From positions 207,975 to 271,974 of the forward strand of contig CAVWFT010000003.1 of assembly GCA_963754445.1 (NCBI GenBank): a stretch of 64,000 bases of DNA. The letters are read 5' to 3'. Shown here in pieces: positions 17,501 through 24,669 of the stretch. The notes under the pieces are model-generated. The model worked only from the letters and a program-made list of their open reading frames with translations. It did no database searches and was not told the DNA's origin. Both the position numbers and the translations under genes were made by a program. Source of the DNA: Bog-473 sp963754445. GTDB taxonomy: Bacteria > Actinomycetota > Acidimicrobiia > Acidimicrobiales > RAAP-2. How positions within the stretch are numbered: the first letter of the stretch is position 1; each line of letters begins with the position of its first letter.

Positions 17501-17821
17501 CGGCCCCATTGCCCGTGACTCCTGCTCACTGCGAACGAACCACCCGGGTCGGGCTGAGACCCATCTGACGCGCCATCGCAACGATGGCGTATTCGAACAG
17601 CACTTCGGGATCCGCCAAGATACAGAACGGATGGTCTCGGCGAAGGGACGGCCGGGTAACAGAGGAGCTACCTGCGTCGCCGGCGCTCGAAACCCGTCCT
17701 TGCCTGATTCGCGGTCGCCGGTAGGAAACGTCAGCATTTGGAGCCAAGACGGACCCCGGTGGATCCGCCAGCCGGGTGAAGGCCTGGGACTCCACAGCCT
17801 GGACCAGTCCCGTGGCAGCCG
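17501..17821. other. Intergenic, no gene seen
   Basis: 321 bases between convergent DUF2252 and SDR genes. Small frames on the reverse strand (for example one ending LFEYAIVAMARQMGLSPTR, about 17526-17795) have no family match that I recognise. They may be the remains of an older gene. Confidence 0.5.
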
Positions 17822-18622
17822 TCAGACGCCAAGACTCCCCTTTGCGGCTCTCCCGAAGAGCCGGTAGGGCAAAAGTCGCTTGGCCATGATTCCGATCCGT
17901 TCGTCGGCCTTGCCCACCGAAACCCGCCGGGCCGGGTGTCTCGCCTCGAGCACACGCTGCACCACCGCCGCCACCCGGTCGGGCGACACCCCATGTGCCT
18001 CGTCTCGGCTCATCAGGTCAATGGCCTTGCCTGCGGCGAGCCCGTAGGGATCGTTCCCGGGAAGGGCCAAGGTGCGGCGTCGCTTCTCGGTGAACTCTGT
18101 CCGGACGTTTCCAGGTTCGACCAGCGTGACCTCGATGTTGAACGGCTCCACCTCGTAGCCGAGGGCCTCCCCGAACCCCTCCATGGCGAACTTGCTCGCG
18201 CTGTAGAACGCCTGGAACGGAAGACTGACGATGCCACCGATGGAGCTGATCAGAACGATCCGGCCTCGCCCCTGTCGCCGCATGGCGGGGAGGGCGCCCT
18301 GAACGACTCGTACCGCGCCCCGGAAATTCGTCTCGAACTGGTCGCGTGCGTCTGCGATGGGCGTCTGTTCCACCGCTCCCGACAGACCCCACCCTGCGCA
18401 GGCGATCAGCGCATCGAGCTGACCCTTCTCGTGAAGGACGACTTCAATCCCGTTTTGCACCGACGCATCACTGTCGACGTCCATGACGATCGGATCCCAT
18501 CCACCGGATGAGGTACCACGTCGACTCGCCCCGAACACCTGCCAACCGCGGCCAGACAGTCGGTCCGCACAAGCCCGGCCGATCCCAGCCGAGGCTCCGG
18601 AGATTAGTACCACCCGATCCAT
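17822..18622 (-). CDS. Short-chain dehydrogenase/reductase (classical SDR)
   Basis: A 266-residue NAD(P)-dependent oxidoreductase. The nucleotide-binding motif is VLISGASAGIGRACADRLSG at residues 5-24, NxxG region IACAGWGLSGAVEQT, catalytic Ser in RIVLISSIGGIVSLPFQ, and catalytic YSASK (FQAFYSASKFAMEGFGEALG), all intact. The following VEPFNIEVTLVEPGNVRTEF is typical of the DHRS/retinol-dehydrogenase-like SDR subgroup, and DxE/ASRR after beta-2 suggests NADP. ATG 18622 is the start because the longer frame extends into the divergent methyltransferase gene. Substrate unknown, probably a ketone or alcohol of medium size. Confidence 0.88.
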   Translation of the reverse strand: MDRVVLISGASAGIGRACADRLSGRGWQVFGASRRGTSSGGWDPIVMDVDSDASVQNGIEVVLHEKGQLDALIACAGWGLSGAVEQTPIADARDQFETNFRGAVRVVQGALPAMRRQGRGRIVLISSIGGIVSLPFQAFYSASKFAMEGFGEALGYEVEPFNIEVTLVEPGNVRTEFTEKRRRTLALPGNDPYGLAAGKAIDLMSRDEAHGVSPDRVAAVVQRVLEARHPARRVSVGKADERIGIMAKRLLPYRLFGRAAKGSLGV

Positions 18623-18799
18623 GACGAACTCGCTTTCTGACCTGGGTCGCCCGCAGGAGCGAGAGGGCTTTGGCCAGCGCCCCCGAAGCTCCCGTCGTGC
18701 CGGCGCCAGATGGTATCGATGCGACGCCCAGGTCGACTCCGACGAAGCCATCTCCGACACGCACGCCGGAGGATATCCGGCAGCGCCGCCAGGGAGCGG

Positions 18800-20035
18800 G
18801 TGACGAGTCCCAAAGACCTCGAATCAGAGGAGATTCGGCGGCTACGCTTTTTCGAACGAATGGCTGTGACCGGCCGGACAAGCGATTTCAATTCTCGAGG
18901 CATGGCCGAACGGCTCCGCCAGCTCGGCGTCATCCGTTCAGATGCGGTAGTCCGTGCCTTCGGAGCCGTCCCTCGCCACCGATTTCTCCCCGGGCTGTCG
19001 CTCGAGCGCGTGTATCGAATCGATGCAGCGATCCCCACGCACTTCGACGGATCGGGCGTCCCCATCTCCTCCTCGAGCGCTCCGGTCATCATGGGGGTAA
19101 TGCTCGAGATGCTCGAGATCGAACCGGGCCAGCGGGTCCTCGAAGTCGGGGCCGGCACCGGCTACAACGCCGCCCTGATGGGTCATCTCGTCGGGGACGA
19201 AGGGTCAGTCACCTCGATCGACATCGATCCCGAGGTCACGCGAGAAGCAGCGCTGCACCTGCGCGATTGCAATAGCGCCTGGGTCCGGATCGTGACGGGC
19301 GACGGGTGGCTCGGACAACCCGAAGGGATTTTCGATCGGGTGGTCATCACAACGGAGTGCTCGGACCTATCACCGTATTGGGTGGACCAACTGGCCGAGG
19401 GCGGCTTCCTCGTGCTTCCCCTCTGGCTCCGGCCGGGTCTCTCGCTGGCCGTGGCCTTCCAAAAACGAACGCGCACCCTCGCCAGCCGGTCTGCGGTCGC
19501 CTGTGGCTTCATGCCCCTGCGGGGACCCCATGCGGGGCCCCCTCGACGCGGCCTCACTCCGCCGCCGCCCTGGGAGCACGCACACGACACCGAACGAAGT
19601 CAATGGGTCGCCGTCTTCGACGACGTAGGCGATGCGCCTCTCGGGCTACTCGGCACGCTGCTGCACGGAGCAGCACGCAGTCGCACCGCACCGGCTCCGG
19701 CTATCGGATGGACCCACCGGCTGGCACTCGAGATGCCCGATCCAATCCATCTCTTTCGGGCTCTGCCAGGCGATCCTCGTGTGGTCGTCGGTCTCTTCGA
19801 TCGGCACCTGGCGAGCCTGGCTGTCGTGGTCGATGACTCAATCCAGTGGTTTGGAGACCCCTCGTGTTGCGACCGCCTCTACGCGTTCCTGTCCGAGTGC
19901 CCGCCGCTCCATTTGGCCGAGCTGCGGATCACGGCTCGGCCGCACGGGTCGACTGAGGGCTCGAGCCGCACTTCGGCACGAATGATCCGAGAGAACTTCG
20001 ACTTCGAAGTGGGAACAGGGCAGCAGGCTACGTGA
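18800..20035 (+). CDS. Protein-L-isoaspartate O-methyltransferase-like, long form
   Basis: A SAM-dependent methyltransferase of about 411 residues. The core is the PCMT fold: VVRAFGAVPRHRFLPG, then ISSSSAPVIMGVMLEMLEIE, the SAM loop VLEVGAGTGYNAALMGHLVG, and SIDIDPEVTREAALHLRD. Ordinary PIMT enzymes have about 210-230 residues; here about 170 more follow, with no similarity I can name. Long PIMT homologues in actinobacteria include those that modify lanthipeptides and similar precursors, but no such precursor is visible here. The start is uncertain: GTG 18800 (GGGAG three bases away) or ATG 18860. The 3' end overlaps vanX by eight bases, tail to tail. Confidence 0.8.
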   Translation: MTSPKDLESEEIRRLRFFERMAVTGRTSDFNSRGMAERLRQLGVIRSDAVVRAFGAVPRHRFLPGLSLERVYRIDAAIPTHFDGSGVPISSSSAPVIMGVMLEMLEIEPGQRVLEVGAGTGYNAALMGHLVGDEGSVTSIDIDPEVTREAALHLRDCNSAWVRIVTGDGWLGQPEGIFDRVVITTECSDLSPYWVDQLAEGGFLVLPLWLRPGLSLAVAFQKRTRTLASRSAVACGFMPLRGPHAGPPRRGLTPPPPWEHAHDTERSQWVAVFDDVGDAPLGLLGTLLHGAARSRTAPAPAIGWTHRLALEMPDPIHLFRALPGDPRVVVGLFDRHLASLAVVVDDSIQWFGDPSCCDRLYAFLSECPPLHLAELRITARPHGSTEGSSRTSARMIRENFDFEVGTGQQAT

Positions 20036-20642
20036 TGGGGAAGTCGAAATAGGTGTCCGGATATGGCTCGCCCTCCAGCGTGTAGTGCCACCATTCGCAT
20101 TCGTAGGGCCGAAATCCGCAGCTCTGCATCAGCGAAGACAGGCATTGACGATTTTCTGTTGCCACATCGGCGATCCCTTTTGCACCATGGTGCGAAACTG
20201 GGTCCATCAAATCGTGGCCGCCTCCCATTTGGGCAAGCTCGCCGCTGTGCAGATGGTAAAGCGTCAGGTCGACCGTGCTACCCCGGCTGTGGCCCGATCG
20301 AGCAGCGACATACCCCTTCTCGAACATCTCACGCCTGTCGATATTGGGATAGTGCCGGCACTTGGTCCGGCCATCCTCCGGCTGTTGGGACCATCGCAGG
20401 AAGCAATTCACGGCGCGTTGTGGGCGATACCCATCCCAAAGAAGCAGACCGAACCCGGTTGAGGCCGCCGAGACTCGGACGCTTTCCAACGCCGCGCAGA
20501 GATCCAGCGAGCCCACGATGCGATTCGCCATGTACCCATCGACCGGCTTGCCGGTGAAGTTGTCCCACGTGGCGTACTTCGCATCCCAACGTATTCCGGC
20601 TACGAACTCGTCGACAAAGACGAACTTCTCCTGCATGTTCAT
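20028..20642 (-). CDS. vanX: VanX D-Ala-D-Ala dipeptidase
   Basis: A 204-residue zinc dipeptidase that hydrolyses D-Ala-D-Ala in the cytoplasm and so removes the normal cell-wall precursor. With the second ATG (20636) as start, numbering equals that of Enterococcus VanX: zinc ligands His116 and Asp123 in SGHSRGSTVDLTL, His184 in EWWHY with catalytic Glu181, and Arg71 in WDGYRP. The sequence GIRWDAKYATWDNFTGKPVDGY is nearly family-invariant. The gene overlaps vanA by ATGA, and lies last in the vanH-vanA-vanX order. All key residues are intact, so it should be active. Confidence 0.97.
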   Translation of the reverse strand: MNMQEKFVFVDEFVAGIRWDAKYATWDNFTGKPVDGYMANRIVGSLDLCAALESVRVSAASTGFGLLLWDGYRPQRAVNCFLRWSQQPEDGRTKCRHYPNIDRREMFEKGYVAARSGHSRGSTVDLTLYHLHSGELAQMGGGHDLMDPVSHHGAKGIADVATENRQCLSSLMQSCGFRPYECEWWHYTLEGEPYPDTYFDFPIT

Positions 20643-21673
20643 CGACGGCTCAAGGCGAGAGCCACGATCCGGTCGATCACGTCGGACAACGACAGACCAG
20701 CGGCAGCCATCATTCTCGGATAGCGGCTGTACGAAGTCATCCCGGGCAACGTATTGACCTCGTTGAGTACCAGCGTTCCGTCGTCCCTCAAGAACATGTC
20801 CACTCGTGCAAGGCCGCTGCATCCCAGTGCGCGATAGATCGATTTTGCTGTCTCCACGACGCGCTCGCGCTGATCCCCCGTAATGTCGGCTGGAACGATG
20901 AACGTTGCGTTCTCGGAGCCAGACTCTGGATCCTTCTCTTGGTGGATTCTGAAGAACCCATGAGAGAGAGCAACTCGATCGGGCTCACCGGCGATCAAAT
21001 CCAGACCGCTGCCGAGAATCGCGCACCCGACTTCGGCGCCGACGACCGCCTCTTCGATCAACACCTTCGAGTCGAACCGCCTTGCGGCTTCCACCGCACT
21101 CGACAAGTCTTCTGCTCGACTCACACGGCTGACGCCGAACGAGGACCCCGAACGGGCCGGCTTCACGAAGACGGGATAGGTGAACAGGCCGGGACCGATG
21201 TCCTCGTTCGCCCCGACGGTCGAGAACCTCGGCGTCGTGATTCCGGCGTTTCCCGCAACGGCATAGGCGAGAGACTTGTCCATGCACAGCGCGGAGCTCT
21301 GTACATCGCAACCCACGAAGGGGATGCCCGAGAGCTCCAGCAGACCTTGCATCGCCCCGTCCTCGCCGAGCCTGCCATGCAGAACTGGAAATATCACATC
21401 CAAATGGATGGCCTCATATCGTCCTCGCTCCAAGACGAGTAACCCGTGGAAGCCGCGATCAGGCGACAGCATCGCGGGCTGGCAACGGCCAGCCTCCCAA
21501 TCTGCACGAGGAGCGGCGCAGACGTTCCAGGAACCTCCCTTGGTGATCCCGACGAAGATCGGCTCGTACTTCTCGGGGTCAAGATGCCTTGAGACTTCCT
21601 GGGCGGACTTGACGGAAATGGAATGCTCTTCGGAGCAACCGCCGAAGATGATGGCCATCTTCAGCCGATACAT
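20639..21673 (-). CDS. vanA: VanA-type D-alanine--D-lactate ligase
   Basis: A 344-residue ATP-grasp ligase, close to the length of VanA/VanB (about 343). Highly conserved stretches include AIIFGGCSEEHSISVKSAQE at the N-terminus, LHGRLGEDGAMQGLLELSG, FVGCDVQSSALCMDKSLAYA, YPVFVKPARSGSSFGVSRVS, GSENATFIVPADI in the omega loop, and LARVDMFLRDDGTLVLNEVN then TLPGMTSYSRYPRMM. This pattern belongs to the D-lactate-forming branch rather than to ordinary Ddl. It joins D-Ala with the D-lactate made by VanH. It starts within the last 13 bases of vanH and overlaps vanX, so the three are translationally coupled. Whether it is closest to VanA, VanB, VanD, VanM or the Streptomyces type needs alignment. Confidence 0.96.
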   Translation of the reverse strand: MYRLKMAIIFGGCSEEHSISVKSAQEVSRHLDPEKYEPIFVGITKGGSWNVCAAPRADWEAGRCQPAMLSPDRGFHGLLVLERGRYEAIHLDVIFPVLHGRLGEDGAMQGLLELSGIPFVGCDVQSSALCMDKSLAYAVAGNAGITTPRFSTVGANEDIGPGLFTYPVFVKPARSGSSFGVSRVSRAEDLSSAVEAARRFDSKVLIEEAVVGAEVGCAILGSGLDLIAGEPDRVALSHGFFRIHQEKDPESGSENATFIVPADITGDQRERVVETAKSIYRALGCSGLARVDMFLRDDGTLVLNEVNTLPGMTSYSRYPRMMAAAGLSLSDVIDRIVALALSRR

Positions 21674-22623
21674 TTCGGACGCCTCTCGAACCGTTGGCAG
21701 TTGATGAGTGTGTTTTCGACGGTGTCGCTCAGGGCGTGCTCTGTGTAGTACGCGGTGTGCGGGGTGATGACCACATTTGGCAACTCCTGCAAGCGCGACA
21801 ACATGCGGTTGTCGAAAGACTCCTCACGATGGTCGGAGTAGAAAATCCCCTCCTCGCCCTCGATGACGTCCAACGCCGCTCCTCCGAGCCGCCCGCCCTC
21901 CAACGCCGCGACCAGCGCCTCGGTATCGAGAAGTGCACCGCGGCCCGTATTGACGATGAAGGCCCCGTCTCGCATTTGCTCGATCCGCTGAACATCCAGG
22001 AGGTGGTGCGTGTCTGGGTTCAGCGGGACATGGAGTGTCACCATGTCGGACCGACGCAAGAGCTCCTCGAGATCCACATATTCCGCAAGGACCTCGGGAC
22101 ACCGATCGTGGGCCGCGATCCGGCAGCCGAAACCCTGCAGCCTTTCCATCACTGCAGAACCGATACGCCCGGTCCCGATGACGCCGATGGTCATGTCTCG
22201 GAGTTCCTTTCCACGCACCTCGTGCAACCTGTAGTCATGTACCAGTGTCCCGCTGATGGTGGATTTCGCATTTCGTAGCAACATCAACATCAACATCAAC
22301 GTGTAATCGGCGACGCTGTCGGGCGAGTAGGCGACAGTTTCCACGGAGATACCCACACGTTCAGCGAATCGCACGTCGATGTGATCGTCACCGACACTCC
22401 TCGTCGAGATGTATTTCACACCGGCATCGCCGAGTGCGTAGAGAATCGGCGGTGTGATCCGGTGCCGGTGCCCGACGCTGATGCACTGGTTGCCGGTCAC
22501 CAGCTCCATGTTTGCGTCCGACAAGGCCGCGCTACTCGTCGTCGGTGTGATGCCATAGCGAGGGGCCATCTTTCGAAACAGCTCGGCCTCGTCTTGAGTG
22601 CATCCATAGACGGTGATGCCCAT
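21661..22623 (-). CDS. vanH: VanH D-lactate dehydrogenase
   Basis: A 320-residue D-2-hydroxyacid dehydrogenase that reduces pyruvate to D-lactate for VanA. Family features: GITVYGCTQDEAELFRKM at the start, NQCISVGHRHRI, GVKYISTRSVGDDHIDVRFA, YSPDSVADYTLMLMLMLLRN, the NAD loop GVIGTGRIGSAVMERLQGFG, the catalytic Arg in INTGRG-like NTGRGALLDT, a Glu in DVIEGEEGIFYSD, and His in PHTAYYTEHALSDTVENT. ATG 22623 gives the normal length; the frame is open upstream to 22833 but that is the divergent promoter region. It heads the vanHAX operon, divergent from vanRS. Confidence 0.96.
   Translation of the reverse strand: MGITVYGCTQDEAELFRKMAPRYGITPTTSSAALSDANMELVTGNQCISVGHRHRITPPILYALGDAGVKYISTRSVGDDHIDVRFAERVGISVETVAYSPDSVADYTLMLMLMLLRNAKSTISGTLVHDYRLHEVRGKELRDMTIGVIGTGRIGSAVMERLQGFGCRIAAHDRCPEVLAEYVDLEELLRRSDMVTLHVPLNPDTHHLLDVQRIEQMRDGAFIVNTGRGALLDTEALVAALEGGRLGGAALDVIEGEEGIFYSDHREESFDNRMLSRLQELPNVVITPHTAYYTEHALSDTVENTLINCQRFERRPKCIG
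22279..22300. repeat. Hexamer repeat within vanH
   Basis: CAACAT repeated three times plus CAAC, encoding alternating Leu-Met in a helix of VanH (LMLMLML). The equivalent stretch in other VanH proteins has similar length and hydrophobicity but not this exact repeat. It is a possible slippage site; a change of one unit would keep the frame. Confidence 0.6.
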
Positions 22624-22789
22624 TCTTGGATCGCCGTCAACCCTTTCGCCGACTGGATTGTCGCTGCTCCCGGCGGGTGTGGCGTCGGCAGTCGATGATC
22701 TGGCGCCGCGGGCCCGGGAGCGTCCCGTCTCATCGAAGGTCACGCCCCCAGTCAAGACAAGACGGTGTTGCCATCCCGTCTGCATTTTT

Positions 22790-22824
22790 CGATATGTCGG
22801 CGATATGCTCCCGGCTCGTATCAT
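22790..22824 (+). promoter_or_regulatory. Candidate VanR boxes and vanRS promoter
   Basis: CGATATG occurs at 22790-22796 and again at 22801-22807, starting exactly 11 bases apart, the spacing of tandem sites for OmpR/PhoB-type regulators. A -10-like TATCAT follows at 22819-22824 and predicts transcription near 22831-22834, so vanR would be nearly leaderless. The repeats sit where a -35 would be, consistent with activator-dependent transcription. The vanH start is about 170 bases away on the other strand, so the same sites might serve both directions. Confidence 0.5.
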
Positions 22825-22833
22825 CGCGAGCAC

Positions 22834-23530
22834 ATGCGCGTGTTGATCGTGGAAGACGAGCCCTACATGGCTGAAGCCGTTCGCGACGGGCTGCGCCTGG
22901 AAGCTATTGCCGCCGACATCGCCCCTGACGGTGACACGGCCCTGGAACTGCTGAGCATCAACACCTACGACATTGCCATCCTCGACCGCGATATCCCTGG
23001 CCCGTCTGGCGACGAAGTCGCTGGACGCATCATCGCCTCAGGCAGCGGCATGCCGATACTCATGCTCACCGCTGCCGACCGCATCGACGACAAGACCTCC
23101 GGGTTCGAGCTCGGCGCCGACGACTATCTCACGAAACCGTTCGAACTCCAGGAGCTCGTGCTCAGGCTGAGAGCGCTCGACCGCAGGCGAGCACACAGCA
23201 GACCCCCCATTCGTGAGATCGCAGGTTTGCGGCTCGACCCGTTTCGTCGTGAGGTCTACCGCGATGGCCGATACGTCGCGCTCGACGCGGAAGCAGTTCG
23301 CTGTGCTCGAGGTTCTCGTCACCGCCGAGGGCGGAGTCGTCGGCACAGAGGAGCTACTGGAACGAGCGTGGGATGAGAACGCAGATCCGTTCACCAACGC
23401 GGTACGCATCACGGTTTCGGCACTGCGCAAACGCCTCGGCCACCCGTGGATCATCGCCACAGTGGCCGGCGTCGGGTATCGCATCACGACGCATCCACGC
23501 GCCGACGATCCGGGAGAAGGCCGTGGTTAG
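22834..23530 (+). pseudogene. vanR: vanR response regulator with a one-base frameshift
   Basis: An OmpR-type regulator that activates vanHAX when phosphorylated. The receiver domain is intact and strongly Streptomyces-VanR-like: RVLIVEDEPYMAEAVRDGL, phospho-Asp in YDIAILDRDIPGP, and Lys in DDYLTKPFELQEL. After DPFRREVYRDGRYVAL the frame is lost: it runs on as DAEAVRC... and stops at about 23376. In the next frame the missing half continues exactly: TRKQFAVLEVLV, LLERAWDENADPFTN, VAGVGYRI, ending at 23530. One extra base near 23284 explains this; removing it restores the expected VALTRKQF. As read, the protein would lack its DNA-binding domain. VanS overlaps its natural end by eight bases. It could be a real mutation or an assembly error. 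Confidence 0.9.
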
Positions 23531-24629
23531 AGCCCCCGGATTGAGCGTTCGCCTCAAACTCACCCTGAGCTATGCCGGTTTCGTCATGGTGGCCGGCGCG
23601 CTTTTGCTCGGGGCGGTATGGGCGTTCCTCCTGCGCTATGTACCCAGGGGCGAGACCGTCATCGTCCACCATACCCAGGTCCTCGTATCACCTGGACGTG
23701 GTGCCCTCTTGCGTGACTTCGCACCGGCCGCGGCTGCCTCGGGGGCGCTCCTGCTGGCATTCGGCCTCCTTGGCGGGTGGCTCCTCGCCGGCCGGATGTT
23801 GGCCCCTCTGGCACGCATCACGGATGCGACCCGTGTCGCCGCGACGGGATCGCTCTCCCATCGCATCCGCCTACCGGGCCGCAGGGATGAGTTCCACGAA
23901 CTCGCGGACGCCTTCGACGCCATGCTCGACCGACTCGAAGCCCACATCGCCGAACAACAGAGATTTGCCGCCAACGCTTCGCACGAACTGCGCACCCCAC
24001 TGGCCATTACACAGACCCTTCTCGACGTGGCGCGTAACGATCCACGCATCGAGAATGGCGACCTTGTCGACCGCCTCCACGCTGTCAACTCTCGAGCAAT
24101 CGACCTCACCGAGGCACTGCTCCTGCTCAGCCGCGCCGACCAGCAGTCCTTTTCCAGAGAACTCGTTGATCTTTCCCTCATCGCGGAGGAAGCGACCGAG
24201 ACGCTGCTCTCCTTCGCCGAAGAGCGGGACGTCACGCTCGAGGTCTCCGGTGCCGTGACTCCCGCCATCGGCTCGGATGCGCTCTTGCTGCAGATGACGA
24301 CGAATCTCGTGCACAACGCGATAGTCCACAACCTGCCGCAAGGTGGCACCGTCTGGCTCACGACCAGCGTGTTACCCGGTGCCGTCGTGCTCACGGTCGA
24401 GAACACCGGTGAACCGCTGGATGCCCGACTCGTCTCAACACTCGTCGAGCCGTTCCAGCGGGGCTCTGAACGCATTCGTACCGACCACACGGGGGTCGGG
24501 CTCGGCCTGGCGATCGTCAAAAGCATCACCAAGGCCCATGACGGAACCCTCGTCCTGACCCCTCGGGCGGCCGGAGGGCTCTGTGTCCGGGTGACACTGC
24601 CCGCCGTGCCTTCGCATACCCGCAGGTGA
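23523..24629 (+). CDS. vanS: VanS sensor histidine kinase
   Basis: A 368-residue membrane sensor kinase that responds to glycopeptides or their effect on the wall. The N-terminus APGLSVRLKLTLSYAGF and two membrane helices (about 10-38 and 66-86) frame a short periplasmic loop of about 25 residues, as in Streptomyces VanS. A HAMP domain (AGRMLAPLARITDATR) leads to HisKA with ASHELRTPLAITQTLLDVAR (phospho-His) and HATPase_c with NLVHNAIVHN, VENTGEP and GVGLGLAIVKSI. GTG 23523, with GGAGAAGG upstream, overlaps the end of vanR. The kinase is intact even though vanR is not. The short loop is typical of kinases thought to bind the drug directly, but that is family knowledge. Confidence 0.94.
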   Translation: MVRAPGLSVRLKLTLSYAGFVMVAGALLLGAVWAFLLRYVPRGETVIVHHTQVLVSPGRGALLRDFAPAAAASGALLLAFGLLGGWLLAGRMLAPLARITDATRVAATGSLSHRIRLPGRRDEFHELADAFDAMLDRLEAHIAEQQRFAANASHELRTPLAITQTLLDVARNDPRIENGDLVDRLHAVNSRAIDLTEALLLLSRADQQSFSRELVDLSLIAEEATETLLSFAEERDVTLEVSGAVTPAIGSDALLLQMTTNLVHNAIVHNLPQGGTVWLTTSVLPGAVVLTVENTGEPLDARLVSTLVEPFQRGSERIRTDHTGVGLGLAIVKSITKAHDGTLVLTPRAAGGLCVRVTLPAVPSHTRR

Positions 24630-24669
24630 CGATCGGGCGAAATTCCACTCGGAATCGAGTCTCCGTTCT

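Noticed and set aside
17526..17795. Reverse-strand ORF of 89 codons between DUF2252 and SDR genes
   Set aside because: No recognisable family and no ribosome site; possibly a remnant, but I cannot support it.
24642..24655. Hairpin ATTCC-ACTC-GGAAT between convergent vanS and phospholipase genes
   Set aside because: Stem of only five pairs and no T-tract; too weak to call a terminator.
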